Below, one piece after another: positions 43,726-53,267 of a DNA stretch of 64,000 nucleotides. The first letter of the stretch is position 1. Each line of letters begins with the position of its first letter. Made by a program: the position numbers and the translations under genes. The stretch spans positions 1 through 64,000 of the forward strand of contig CAKUJH010000011.1 of the NCBI GenBank assembly GCA_934661375.1, given 5' to 3'. Under the pieces are notes generated by a model. It saw only the letters and a program-made list of their open reading frames with translations. It was not told where the DNA came from and did no database searches. This DNA comes from an uncultured Victivallales bacterium. GTDB taxonomy: Bacteria; Verrucomicrobiota; Lentisphaeria; Victivallales; UBA1829.

Positions 43726-46700
43726 ATGCAGCTGTATTTTATGGATTTATGGAGTTTATGGTTTCTGCTTCCCGGCGCGGGATGCTTTTTCCTGCTGCGG
43801 CGACGGGGGGTACGGTTCTGGCAGGGTATGATGATTCTCTGTCTGATTCTGGCAGCGTCCGGACCGGTGCTGCGCTGGACTGGAACGGAGCCGGAAACTC
43901 TGCTGCTGACCGAACGGATACCGGGAGTGAAAACGGATATTCCGGCGGATTTGCAGCGGCGTGCCGGGGTGCGGCAGCGGGATTACACCGGAAGCACGGC
44001 GGCAGCGCTGGCGGATGCCGGAGCCGGATTCCGTTCCGGAAACGGCGGCGAAATTCATCTGTTCAGCACGTTTCATGAAACTTCCGGTTCGGTGTCCCGT
44101 TCCGCCGCGGCGCTGAACCGGCGGAACATCCGGGTTATTGCGCATTCGCAGACGCCCGAAAAAATCCGGCGTCCGGTTCTGCGCGGATTAAGCTGCAATC
44201 CAGCGGCAGGCTGCGGAGAACGGATCCGGCTTGAAGCCGAATTGGCGGTTCCGCATCCGTCCGAAACGGAGTTGAAACTGTGCCGCGCCGACGGCAGAGT
44301 CCTGACTTCCCGGCGCATTGCGTCCCGTCCGGACGGTCTGTCGCGGACAAGTCTGGAGTTTTCGCTGTCAGAACCGGGCGAATATGCCCTGCGGCTGGAG
44401 TTGGACGGTGCTGCCGCCGCGGAGATTCATCTTGCCGTATCTGCACCGTACCGTGCCGTTCTGATTTCTGCACAGCCGGAACTGGAACTGCCGGCATTGC
44501 GGGAGCTGTTCCGCGGAGCGGAAATCGAACTCCGGGAACCGTCCCGGAAATTTTCCTCCGCGGCATTGCTGGTGATCGGTGAAGGCGGCGTACGTACGTT
44601 GAAAGCGTCTGAACTGAAAGAACTTGCCGAAACGGTAAAAAACGGCGCCGGACTGCTGTACTTTGCCGGGACGGACATTCCGTTTGCGGAAGAAAAACTG
44701 CCGTCCGCGTTTCGGGAACTGCTGCCCGTCCGTTATGCCGGAAAAAATCTGAACCGGATGCCGACGACCGCGCTGGCAATCATCATTGATACATCGGGCA
44801 GCATGAGCGGCACCCGGCTGGCATTGGCGCGGGAGACTGCGCGTCTGGCGCTGGACAAGCTCCGTGACTGCGACATGGCGGGGATCGTGGAATTTCACGG
44901 CCGCCGCCGCTGGGCGGCGCCGCTCCAGAGTGCCGCCAATCATCTGGAACTGCATCGGGCTCTCAACCGTCTGAACGCCGGCGGCGGGACGGTGATTCTG
45001 CCAGCCTTGCAGGAGGCATTTTACGCTTTGCGCAATGCCGACGCGCGCCTGAAACATGTTCTCATCATTACCGACGGCGGCGTGGAGCAAGGCGATTTTG
45101 AAGGTCTGCTGCGGCGCATGGCGGAGAACGATATTACCGTGTCAACCGTCATGACCGGGAGCGGACAAAGCCCGTTTCTGAGCCGTCTTGCCTGGTGGGG
45201 CGGCGGGCGTTTCTACACGGCATCCAGCCGTTTTGCTCTGCCGGAACTGGCTTTCCGGCAATCGGGCAGAGAGTCGCTTCCGCCGTTCCGTACCGGCCCG
45301 TTTTCTCCGGAAGTCCACAGCGGCTGGCAGCTGTTTTCCGGACTGTCATCTGTACCGTCTGTTCCCGGCGTGCTGGAAAATACACTGGCGTCCGGAGCGG
45401 AGGAAGCGATCCGCGCGGGACAGCAGCCGCTGATTGCTCTGCGCCGTGCGGGAGCGGGAATGGTCTGCGCGGTGAATACCGGTCTGTCCGGGGATGTCAT
45501 GCAGAACTTTTACCGTCAGCCGGCGGTTGCCGGAATGTTTTCCGCATTGGGGCGTTCTCTGCCGGATCCTGTTCGGATGCAGCCGTTTGCGGTTCGGGAT
45601 TATTCCGTTCTGCAGGATATTCATTTCCGGTTTGAACGGGCTGGACAGATTCCATATCTTTATGCGGAATTGTCTGCACCGTCCGGAAAAACGGAGCGTT
45701 ACCGTCTTGAACGGGCGGCGGATCAGACATTTCATTTCCGGCGTTACGGATTGCCGGAAGGAACATATCACCTGAAAATTTCAGAAACTGCGGATATGCG
45801 CAATCCGCTCCAGTTTCCGTTTGATTCCTTCGCTGCGCCGGCGTCCGGCTGGACTGCGGAAGATCACCGGACTGCGGAAGAAATCACGCGGCGTTCGCTT
45901 CTTTTGCCGGAACCGGGAGCAGCAATACGGCAGTTTTATCTGCGTCCGGTGTTCGGCGGACTTTTCATCCTGCTGATGCTGGTGCAGCTTCTGCTGCGCC
46001 GTCTGCCGTCGCGTCTGGCTCTGACTGCCGGACTGCTTTGCGTGAGCTGTCTGGTGTTCGGCGGCGAGTATGAAACTCAGTTGAAGAACGGATTGCTGGG
46101 CCATCAGCCGGAAACGGCGTTTCGTCTGGCGGCGGAGAAGGCAAGAACTGCTTCCGATCTCCGTTTTGCTCTGCTGCTGGAATTGGAAACAGCCCGGAAT
46201 CATGGACATCAGGAGGAACTGCTCCGCCGTTGGTCCGCCCTGTCTGCCATGGAACCGGAACGTCTGGAACTGCTGGTCAACGCCTGTGAAGATGCGGGAC
46301 AGCCGGAACGTGCTCTGGCTGTGCTGAAACAGCATGGCGGCGGTCTGGATGGACGTTTTGCACCGACGCTGATCCGTCTGGCGGAGAAATGCGGCAGGAG
46401 TGATCTGTTGCGCACGGAGATTCAGCAGCAGCTGAAACGGAATCCGCGTTCAATGTTTCTGCTGAATGCGGCGTTCCGTCTGGAACTGCTGGCAGGACGT
46501 CGTGCGGCGGCGGAGGAATTGCTGGATCAGCGGCTGAAAACGGAGAATGACCCCGCTGTTCTGCGTCTGCTGGCAGAATCAGCGGAGAAAGCCGCGCTTT
46601 ATTCCTGTGCCGAGCGTATTCTGCGGAAAGAGGAACAGGTTTCCGCGGAAGGAGTCTGGCCCGCCCGGTTCCGCCGCATGGATCTGGCTGTTCACCGCGG

Positions 46701-49700
46701 TGATCCTGCCGGAGCCGTAAAGCTGCTGCGGAGTTTTGCCGCAGAAAAAAATCTGTCCCGTGGAATTCTGCTGAACCTTGCCGACCGCTGTGAACAATAC
46801 GGCGATTCCGTGACCGCACTGGAGCTGTACCGCCGGGCTGGCAGTGAAGACGCCCGGATTCGTGCCGCTATGCTGCTGGAAGGTCTGGGACGGAATCCGG
46901 AAGCCGCAAAACTCTGGAATGAGGTGTTCCGCACTTCGGAAAATGAAATGCGCGCGCGTCAGGCGATGGAACGTCTGCTGGATTTGTCTGCCGCCGCCGG
47001 GAAACTGCCGGAAACCGCTGCCGCACTGGAACAGAAATTGAAGCAGAAGCCGTCATTGCGTCTTAAAACTTTTTATGCGCACGTGCTGTTCCGAGCCAAT
47101 CGGCTGGATGAGCTGTTCCATTATCTGGATCTTCAGGAAAAAAACGGTGAAACCGGACTTGCCGGGCTGAAACTTTCTTTCCTGCTGTCGGCACGCCGGT
47201 ACAAAGAAGCGTCAGCTCTGCTGGAACAGAAAAAAACGGCGGATCCGGAAAAACGCGCGGAAATACTGCGTCATCAGGTTCTGATTGCCGTTGAAGCCGG
47301 TGACAAGACTTTGGCACACCGGGCAGCGGATGAGCTGCTGCGCATTGCGCCCCGCCGTGCCGACGCGCTGGAATTTGCCGCCGGGGTATATTCTCTGCTG
47401 AATGAGCCGGCGAAAGCGGTGGAAATGTATGATGAGTGCCTGAAAGAAAATCCGTCGCGGATTGAATTGTATCTGCTTCGCGCCAAAGCGCAGAAGGCTG
47501 CCGGAGCGGGCAGGCGGGCCCAGGCGTTTTTCGTGGAGAAACTGCGGGAACCGGTTTCCGCGGATTTCTTCGGAATTGCGGCGGACGGTCTGCTGGATCT
47601 GAATGTTCCGAAAGAAGTTCTGCGGCAAGTGCTGGCGGAAACCATGAAACGGCTCAACGCCGATCCGGAACTGCTGTTCTATTACCGTTTGGCGGAAGAC
47701 CTGGCGGAGGAACTGGGCGACCGGGCGGTGTGGCGTCATCTTCAGCTGCTTCAGCTGGCTGCGGCACCGGAACGGCGCACTCTTCTGCTGCGCGGTTTAT
47801 ATGAGGATGCTGTGGTCTGCGGACGCCGGAAAGATTCGTTCCGTCTGGCGCGCCTGTTGTCCGGATGGAATGAAATCTATCCGCCGGAATTGTACCGGTC
47901 ATTGTCGGGTGAACTCACGGAAAACGGATTTTTCGCCGCGGCGGAACGTTGTGTCCGTCAGGCGGATGCAGCGGAAAACAGCAGCCGGCATCTGTTTGCC
48001 TTGACGCAGGTCTGTCTGGATGCCGGACGACCGGCGGATGCGGCACGGATTTGCCGGGAACTGCTGAGTCTGTCTCCGGACTCTCCGGAGTATCTGATCC
48101 GGTATGCCGAGGTTCTGGAAATATCCGGAGAATACCGCCGTGCCGGTGAACAGAATCTGCGTGCGTTGTCGCTGCTGGCGTCCCGTATGGTGCTGGATCA
48201 GGGGCAGGGCAAAGGGAGCAGCAGTGCCGTGTTTGAACGCCAGATCCGCCCGGTGATCTGCGCCTTTGCTAATCAGTTTGTTCTGTGTCCGGGGGTATTT
48301 GATGCAGAGCTTGCCGTTCTGGAAAAGACTGCCGGAGCCGCCGCCCGCCGCCGGGTGTGGAATCCTCTGCGGAAACGCATGAATGCACTGACCGGTTTGC
48401 CGGTTCCGTCTGCGGTCCGGAGGAATGCCGTGCCGGGCAGCCGTCCGGTTCCCGCTGATGTGCTGGCATACCGTCTGGCAGTTCTGCCGGAAACGGAAGC
48501 CGTAAAGGAAGTGGAACAGACCTTCCGGAAATTATCCGCCGGACAGCGTTCTCCGTATTGGGAGCGGCTGGTTGGTTCGCTGTGTGCCGAGCCGCCGGCG
48601 CGCGTGTCGGCAGTACTGGAACGGGAATTGACCCGGCTGACTTTCCGGAATACCGGTATCCGCTGGCAGTTTTCCGCTTACGGGCTGGCATTGAAACGCA
48701 AGTATGCGGAACTGTTTCTGAAAAAGTTTCCGGAGTCTCTCCATGCCTTGTCCCTTGCCGCGCAAATCCGTTATCTGACCGGCGATCCTGCGGGAGCGCG
48801 TCTGCTGGCAGGGGAAGTGTATGAACGTTTTGCCGGACTTGTCGAAGTGAAGTTTCCGGAATACCGCGCCGGTTTGGAGCTAAACCGGATTTTTGCCGCA
48901 GCGGACAGCGAAGCGGAAAACGCCGGGAAACATGCCCGGAGCGAGTTGCAGGCTTCCGTGGAGTCGGACCGGAAACTGCTGGGCGATACTCCGGCGCGGA
49001 CTTTGACCGCCGTGCTTCTGCTGAAAGGCGAAGGGAAATATGACGCTGCACTGGATGAGCTGTTCCGTCTCTGGAAAAACGGGGAACGCGGACTGGTGGT
49101 TTTCCGATTGTCGGAGGAACTGACCGTCCGCACTGGCCGTTACCGTGAATGGCTGGAACTGCTTTCCTCCTATGAAACCAAAGATGTTTCGGTTCGAGTG
49201 CTTGCCGCCCGGCGGCAGGTGCAGCTGTTCCGGGATGTGGGGGAATACCAGCGGGCGCGGCAGAGTCTGCCGATGCTGGCGGTTCCGCTTCAGAAAAGGG
49301 AACGGCTGCTGACGGAACGTTTTATGCTTTCACCGGAAAGATTTGCCGCAGGACTGCGTAGCTTCCTGATCGGCCAATGCCGTACCGGACAGTTCGTCGG
49401 TTTTTATGCGGACAGTTTCGGGACGGATGGTCTGACCGGTTACAGACTGCGCGGCGGACGGCGTGCGAATTTGCTGCCGGAACTGGCGGTGCGCGACCGT
49501 GCTTTGAATGATACTCTGGGCAGTCTGCTGCGCGGAACCCCTGTTGCGGAACGCGGATTCGCTGTACTGTTTGAAGCCTGGCGGAATACTCTGCCGGGAA
49601 ACGGGAACCCGCATTCCGCCGGCACGGAAAAAACGGTTCCTGCTCTGCTGGCAATGCGGACCGTTTCCGGCGGATCTTATCATGCCGGAGAGATTGCCAT

Positions 49701-50475
49701 GGCGGAAAAACTGATCCGCAATTCCGCCGTTCCGGTGGAAAACGCTGTCATCTTTCTGGATATACTGCCGCGAGCCGGGCAGTCCTCTGCCGCGGCAGGT
49801 CTGGCGGAACGGGTGCTTCAGTCGCCGCAGCCGTCGAAACAGCGCGAACTCCTGGAGTCTCTGCTGAAACGGATGGAACCGCAGAAACGGCGTGCTGTCC
49901 TGCTGCGTCTGGCTTCGCTGATTCCGGAAAATGACTGTGCTCTGCGGGTTTTCTGGCTCGGCATGACACGCACTTATGAACCGTCCCTGCTGCCGGAAAT
50001 GCGCGGTCTGCTGTGCCGTCCGGCTGTTTTTCCTGCGGATACGGAATTGTATCTGCTGTATGGACAAGGTTCTGCACAGGAACGGATTCTACGTTTTCTG
50101 ACGGTTGCGGAACGTTATCCGGACTGGCAGATTCTGTTCCTGATTCCGGATGAAACGGAAAAACAGTCTCTGGCGGATGCCGCGGAAAAAGCTCTGGAAA
50201 CTGCTTTGCGCCGGGGGCTGCTGCCCGAAGATGAACTGGTTCGGCATTATGTCCTGCTGTCTGTTGCAGACCCCGTCCGGAAAGCATACTGGCAGACCCG
50301 TGCCGCCTTGCATGACCGTCAGCCGGGGGAAAGTTCCCTGTGGCGTCTGGACAGTCTGGAAAATCCGGCGGAACGTGCCGCTTTGCTGAAAAAATTATCT
50401 TCTGCCGGACGGCTTCCGCCGCAGCGCAGAAATACAAACCAAAACCCTGTTACAGGAAAGGAATCCCTGCAATGA
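43726..50475 (+). CDS. Giant vWA-TPR fusion membrane protein (2249 residues)
   Basis: Two N-terminal helices (residues about 7-48) start the BatA/BatB-like part. Residues about 250-340 form a glutamine-amidotransferase-like fold (YRAVLISAQPELELPAL, GAGLLYFAGTD). The vWA domain begins at ALAIIIDTSGSMSG with MIDAS Asp355, Ser357 and Ser359. Helices at about 743-780 (GGLFILLMLVQLLL, LALTAGLLCVSCLVFGG) lead to roughly 1450 residues of repeated alpha-helical TPR-like units rich in Leu, Ala, Glu and Arg, running to the C-terminus. The protein therefore joins functions normally split between BatB and BatE-type genes. RBS AGGAAGG. No frameshift was seen over 6.7 kb, so it is probably functional. Confidence 0.83.
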   Translation: MQLYFMDLWSLWFLLPGAGCFFLLRRRGVRFWQGMMILCLILAASGPVLRWTGTEPETLLLTERIPGVKTDIPADLQRRAGVRQRDYTGSTAAALADAGAGFRSGNGGEIHLFSTFHETSGSVSRSAAALNRRNIRVIAHSQTPEKIRRPVLRGLSCNPAAGCGERIRLEAELAVPHPSETELKLCRADGRVLTSRRIASRPDGLSRTSLEFSLSEPGEYALRLELDGAAAAEIHLAVSAPYRAVLISAQPELELPALRELFRGAEIELREPSRKFSSAALLVIGEGGVRTLKASELKELAETVKNGAGLLYFAGTDIPFAEEKLPSAFRELLPVRYAGKNLNRMPTTALAIIIDTSGSMSGTRLALARETARLALDKLRDCDMAGIVEFHGRRRWAAPLQSAANHLELHRALNRLNAGGGTVILPALQEAFYALRNADARLKHVLIITDGGVEQGDFEGLLRRMAENDITVSTVMTGSGQSPFLSRLAWWGGGRFYTASSRFALPELAFRQSGRESLPPFRTGPFSPEVHSGWQLFSGLSSVPSVPGVLENTLASGAEEAIRAGQQPLIALRRAGAGMVCAVNTGLSGDVMQNFYRQPAVAGMFSALGRSLPDPVRMQPFAVRDYSVLQDIHFRFERAGQIPYLYAELSAPSGKTERYRLERAADQTFHFRRYGLPEGTYHLKISETADMRNPLQFPFDSFAAPASGWTAEDHRTAEEITRRSLLLPEPGAAIRQFYLRPVFGGLFILLMLVQLLLRRLPSRLALTAGLLCVSCLVFGGEYETQLKNGLLGHQPETAFRLAAEKARTASDLRFALLLELETARNHGHQEELLRRWSALSAMEPERLELLVNACEDAGQPERALAVLKQHGGGLDGRFAPTLIRLAEKCGRSDLLRTEIQQQLKRNPRSMFLLNAAFRLELLAGRRAAAEELLDQRLKTENDPAVLRLLAESAEKAALYSCAERILRKEEQVSAEGVWPARFRRMDLAVHRGDPAGAVKLLRSFAAEKNLSRGILLNLADRCEQYGDSVTALELYRRAGSEDARIRAAMLLEGLGRNPEAAKLWNEVFRTSENEMRARQAMERLLDLSAAAGKLPETAAALEQKLKQKPSLRLKTFYAHVLFRANRLDELFHYLDLQEKNGETGLAGLKLSFLLSARRYKEASALLEQKKTADPEKRAEILRHQVLIAVEAGDKTLAHRAADELLRIAPRRADALEFAAGVYSLLNEPAKAVEMYDECLKENPSRIELYLLRAKAQKAAGAGRRAQAFFVEKLREPVSADFFGIAADGLLDLNVPKEVLRQVLAETMKRLNADPELLFYYRLAEDLAEELGDRAVWRHLQLLQLAAAPERRTLLLRGLYEDAVVCGRRKDSFRLARLLSGWNEIYPPELYRSLSGELTENGFFAAAERCVRQADAAENSSRHLFALTQVCLDAGRPADAARICRELLSLSPDSPEYLIRYAEVLEISGEYRRAGEQNLRALSLLASRMVLDQGQGKGSSSAVFERQIRPVICAFANQFVLCPGVFDAELAVLEKTAGAAARRRVWNPLRKRMNALTGLPVPSAVRRNAVPGSRPVPADVLAYRLAVLPETEAVKEVEQTFRKLSAGQRSPYWERLVGSLCAEPPARVSAVLERELTRLTFRNTGIRWQFSAYGLALKRKYAELFLKKFPESLHALSLAAQIRYLTGDPAGARLLAGEVYERFAGLVEVKFPEYRAGLELNRIFAAADSEAENAGKHARSELQASVESDRKLLGDTPARTLTAVLLLKGEGKYDAALDELFRLWKNGERGLVVFRLSEELTVRTGRYREWLELLSSYETKDVSVRVLAARRQVQLFRDVGEYQRARQSLPMLAVPLQKRERLLTERFMLSPERFAAGLRSFLIGQCRTGQFVGFYADSFGTDGLTGYRLRGGRRANLLPELAVRDRALNDTLGSLLRGTPVAERGFAVLFEAWRNTLPGNGNPHSAGTEKTVPALLAMRTVSGGSYHAGEIAMAEKLIRNSAVPVENAVIFLDILPRAGQSSAAAGLAERVLQSPQPSKQRELLESLLKRMEPQKRRAVLLRLASLIPENDCALRVFWLGMTRTYEPSLLPEMRGLLCRPAVFPADTELYLLYGQGSAQERILRFLTVAERYPDWQILFLIPDETEKQSLADAAEKALETALRRGLLPEDELVRHYVLLSVADPVRKAYWQTRAALHDRQPGESSLWRLDSLENPAERAALLKKLSSAGRLPPQRRNTNQNPVTGKESLQ

Positions 50476-51296
50476 GAATCCCGTTGTTGACCGCCGCCGT
50501 ACTGCTCGCCGCCGTAACGGCATTCGCCCATGGACCCGCCCAGCCGCCGCTGAAATCTCCGGCGGCAGCCGCTCTCCGCAAAGGAGATCTGGAAACGGCT
50601 CTGACTCTGTTTGAATCCGAAATCAAAGCCTCTCCGGATGAGCCCCGGCTGAAACAGCATTATGCAGAACTGAAGACTCATCTGCGGCGTGAAAAAATGT
50701 TTGCCGCGGAACAGAATCCGGAAATGAAAACCCGGATCGGGCGTCAGCTCCGGCGTTTCTATTACAAGTGCGGAATGTTCGGCAAAGCAGAACAGACCGA
50801 CCGCGCCGTTTATGCGGCGGATGCCTCCGAAGCCAATGCCGTCAGCTTGGGCGTTACTCTGCTGAATACCGGTAAAAATCAGGAAGCGGCGGAACTGTTC
50901 CGCAAGGTGAATCTGGACAAAGCCAAGCCCGGCGTGGTGCTTTGTGCCGCTCTCGCAGAAGCGCGTACCGGCAGCAAGGAAAATTCCGTAAAACTGTTGA
51001 GCCGTTTCTCCGTGGAAAAAATGGATGCCAACAGCCTTCAATTGTATGCCCGCTGTGCCGCGCTCAACGGCGATGCCGCTGGAACTGCCGCCGCAGTCCG
51101 CCGTATTCTGGAACAGACCAAAGCCAAACAGCATCCGTCTCTGAAAAAACATCTGTTCAGCACTCCGGATTTCCGGAATGTGGCGGAACAGGAAAGTTTC
51201 AAGGCTGCATTGAATACTGAATCCAAAGTGAAGGATAATTGCGATACTTGTCCTAAACGCGGAACCGCGGAATGCGAGGATAATCAGAAACACTGA
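50472..51296 (+). CDS. Secreted TPR-type protein with C-terminal cysteines
   Basis: A 274-residue protein starting at the ATG at 50472, which overlaps the TGA of the giant gene (ATGA). Signal peptide MRIPLLTAAVLLAAVTAFA. TPR-like helices follow (AAAALRKGDLETALTLFESE, YKCGMFGKAEQTDRAVYAA, LLNTGKNQEAAELFRKV). The tail DNCDTCPKRGTAEC has a CxxC-type pair. It closes the MoxR operon before a strong terminator. It probably interacts with the TPR region of the giant protein in the periplasm, which is inferred from context. Confidence 0.75.
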   Translation: MRIPLLTAAVLLAAVTAFAHGPAQPPLKSPAAAALRKGDLETALTLFESEIKASPDEPRLKQHYAELKTHLRREKMFAAEQNPEMKTRIGRQLRRFYYKCGMFGKAEQTDRAVYAADASEANAVSLGVTLLNTGKNQEAAELFRKVNLDKAKPGVVLCAALAEARTGSKENSVKLLSRFSVEKMDANSLQLYARCAALNGDAAGTAAAVRRILEQTKAKQHPSLKKHLFSTPDFRNVAEQESFKAALNTESKVKDNCDTCPKRGTAECEDNQKH

Positions 51297-51315
51297 TATT
51301 GTTCTGTTTTTTCTG

Positions 51316-51361
51316 AATCTGGACTTTATGTCTTTCGGGTCATATCGTCCAGATTTTTTTT
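51316..51361 (+). terminator. Rho-independent terminator of the MoxR operon
   Basis: AATCTGGAC (51316-51324) pairs with GTCCAGATT (51347-51355) across a 22-base loop and is followed by a run of T residues, ending at the 3' edge of the convergent LysR gene. Confidence 0.75.
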
Positions 51362-52262
51362 ATTGCGGCAAAGAGCCGAATTTATCCTGAACCGTATCCA
51401 GAAAAATTTCAGCGGCTTTGCTGAATACCTGATATTTTTTCCAGACAATGTTCAGTCCGGATTCCAGCCGCGGAGTCAGCGGACGGAAACACAGATTGTG
51501 ATGTTCTCCCGCTATGAGCATGTGGTCAAGGGAAAGAGCGCAGCCGATTCCCGCTTCCACCATCAGCGCGGCATTGTAGAACAGGTTGTAAGTGGCAACC
51601 ACATTCAGTTTTTCAAAGCGGCTGCCGAACCATGCGGCGAACGGGTTGCGCACCGGGGACTGTTCTTCATTCATTCTGGAACAGATCAGCGGCTGATGAA
51701 GCAGATCGTCCGGATTCAATTCTTTTTTCTTCGCCAGCGGATGGTCTTTCCGCATGACCACTCCCCAGATATTTTTAGCCGGAAGCGTAACATAATCATA
51801 CTTGGAAATATCGACTGGCTGGATGAGGACGCCGAAATCCAGAATGCCTTTGTCCAGCCGTTCCATGACATCGGCGGCATTTCCGCTGAAAATATGGTAT
51901 TTGATTTCCGGGTAAATTCCCCGCAGTTCCCGAATGATTTCAGCGATCAGCATCATGGCGTTGGTTTCGCCGCCGCCGATGTAGACTTTGCCGCTGATGA
52001 AATTGCCCATTGCGCTGAAATCGGCTTCGGTACGTTTGACCATTTCCACGATTTCTTCGGCGCGTTTGCGCAGAAACATGCCTTCAGGGGTGAGCGTGAT
52101 GTTCCGGTTGCTCCGGATAAACAGCTGCTGTCCCAGTTCATCTTCCAGTTCCTGCAGCTGCCGGGAAAGAGTCGGCTGGGTAACGTGCAGAAATTCTGCC
52201 GCCCGGACAATTGTTCCTTCTCGTGCGACTGCGAGAAAATAACGCAATACTCTGAGTTCCAT
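51360..52262 (-). CDS. LysR-family transcriptional regulator
   Basis: A 300-residue LTTR. LRYFLAVAREGTIVRAAEFL and HVTQPTLSRQLQELEDELG form the winged HTH, followed by the linker helix and a two-lobe sensor (KVYIGGGETNAMMLIAEII, GVLIQPVDISKYD, VEAGIGCALSLDHML). It lies 14 bases downstream of the MerR gene on the same strand, so both regulators are cotranscribed, an unusual pairing. The probable target is the flavodoxin/cupin operon to the right. Ligand unknown. Confidence 0.88.
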   Translation of the reverse strand: MELRVLRYFLAVAREGTIVRAAEFLHVTQPTLSRQLQELEDELGQQLFIRSNRNITLTPEGMFLRKRAEEIVEMVKRTEADFSAMGNFISGKVYIGGGETNAMMLIAEIIRELRGIYPEIKYHIFSGNAADVMERLDKGILDFGVLIQPVDISKYDYVTLPAKNIWGVVMRKDHPLAKKKELNPDDLLHQPLICSRMNEEQSPVRNPFAAWFGSRFEKLNVVATYNLFYNAALMVEAGIGCALSLDHMLIAGEHHNLCFRPLTPRLESGLNIVWKKYQVFSKAAEIFLDTVQDKFGSLPQ

Positions 52263-52276
52263 GAAGATACTCCGTT

Positions 52277-52753
52277 TTATTCCTGCGGGGTGATTCCCGG
52301 TTCCGTCTGGATTTTCAAAGCAGTTTTCGGATTGTAGCGGTCTGTGTCGCCGGACGCCAGAAGTTTCTTGTAATAATCCTTTTTATATTTCAGAATGTTC
52401 ATCTGTTTCCGGAGATTTTTCATCTGTTCACGCAGAATTTTTTCCTGCTGGAAAATCAGTTCAGCTCGTTCGGGAATGGTGGAATCGCCGCGCTGACACA
52501 TGTCGATATAACTTTTCACTCCTTCGATGGAGAGTCCGGTGGAACGCAGACAATGAATGAGTTTCAGCCAGCTGACATTGTAATCAGAAAACAGCCGGGC
52601 GTTTCCTTCCGAGCGGTCGACATCAGGAATCAGTCCGATGTTGTCGTAATAACGGACGGTATACGGAGAAAGTTCCATCATTTCGGCGACCTGCCGGACG
52701 GAATATTTCGGAGTGCGGTCGTGCAGAAAACTGAATGATTTGTTTTTGGACAT
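52277..52753 (-). CDS. MerR-family transcriptional regulator
   Basis: A 158-residue protein. YSVRQVAEMMELSPYTVRYY and DNIGLIPDVDRSEGNARLF are the MerR HTH and wing. The coiled-coil dimer helix runs from about residue 90 (PERAELIFQQEKILREQMK, KYKKDYYKKLL). There is no cysteine-rich metal site, so it senses something other than mercury-type metals, as in the YcgE/AdhR group. A MerR-like box lies between it and the divergent flavodoxin operon, and a second in the flavodoxin promoter. Confidence 0.87.
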   Translation of the reverse strand: MSKNKSFSFLHDRTPKYSVRQVAEMMELSPYTVRYYDNIGLIPDVDRSEGNARLFSDYNVSWLKLIHCLRSTGLSIEGVKSYIDMCQRGDSTIPERAELIFQQEKILREQMKNLRKQMNILKYKKDYYKKLLASGDTDRYNPKTALKIQTEPGITPQE

Positions 52754-52778
52754 GACGATTTTCTTTCATGGTTTGAAA

Positions 52779-52795
52779 ACTTAGAGCAACTTTAA
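52779..52795. promoter_or_regulatory. MerR-type operator near the merR start
   Basis: ACTTAGAGCAACTTTAA lies 26 bp from the merR ATG and matches the boxes at 52860 and 55609. It has no well-spaced promoter around it on either strand, so it may serve autoregulation. Confidence 0.4.
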
Positions 52796-52856
52796 TATAT
52801 CGGCGGCATTTTCATTTGTCAAGCATATCGGGAGAAAAATTTTTTCTGAAAATGAT

Positions 52857-52886
52857 TTGACTTAGAGCTGCTGTAAGGTTTATGGT
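52857..52886 (+). promoter_or_regulatory. MerR-controlled promoter of the flavodoxin operon
   Basis: TTGACT (52857-52862), an 18-bp spacer occupied by ACTTAGAGCTGCTGTAAG (52860-52877) and TATGGT (52881-52886). The long spacer filled by an imperfect palindrome is how MerR activators work. About 130 bp of leader precede the first gene. Confidence 0.6.
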
Positions 52887-53021
52887 ATCAGCATGGAGGT
52901 GCGGAATGGAACGGGGAGTCTATGCTTGAAAGGCATATGCTGGTATAGAAAAGAAATATTTGCTATTCGTTGAAATCCGAATTATAGTATGGCTGTGATC
53001 GGAAGAAACGGAGGTGCAGAT

Positions 53022-53267
53022 TTGGAGGAAACTTCATTGAATCAGACGGAGTTTCTGTTGAAACGCAATCTGAAGGATGCGGGATTCGGACCGAAACAGA
53101 CGGAACGGTTCCTGCAGCTCCGGATGGAAGGCAGAAACCGGGAACTGGAGTTGATGCTGGCGGAACTGCGGGTGTCGCTCCTGAAAAAAGTGCATGAAAA
53201 CCAGAAACGGATCGATTGTCTGGACTATTTGAAAAATAAAATCAAACAGAAGGAAACGGAATCATGA
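53022..53267 (+). CDS. Small coiled-coil protein of the flavodoxin operon
   Basis: About 81 residues from a TTG at 53022 that follows GGAGG by seven bases; an ATG at 52989 would add 11 residues but lacks a ribosome site. The sequence (LLKRNLKDAGFGPKQTERFL, RELELMLAELRVSLLKKVHE, KRIDCLDYLKNKI) resembles the helical tail of MerR proteins and a short protein I recall next to flavodoxin genes in gut Clostridia. It may be an anti-activator or partner of MerR. It overlaps the next start by four bases. Confidence 0.6.
   Translation: MEETSLNQTEFLLKRNLKDAGFGPKQTERFLQLRMEGRNRELELMLAELRVSLLKKVHENQKRIDCLDYLKNKIKQKETES

Noticed and set aside
43726..50475. The giant gene as an assembly fusion of two genes
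   Set aside because: The frame is continuous for 2249 codons, and the helices near residue 760 are followed at once by the repeat region with no lost start or stop.
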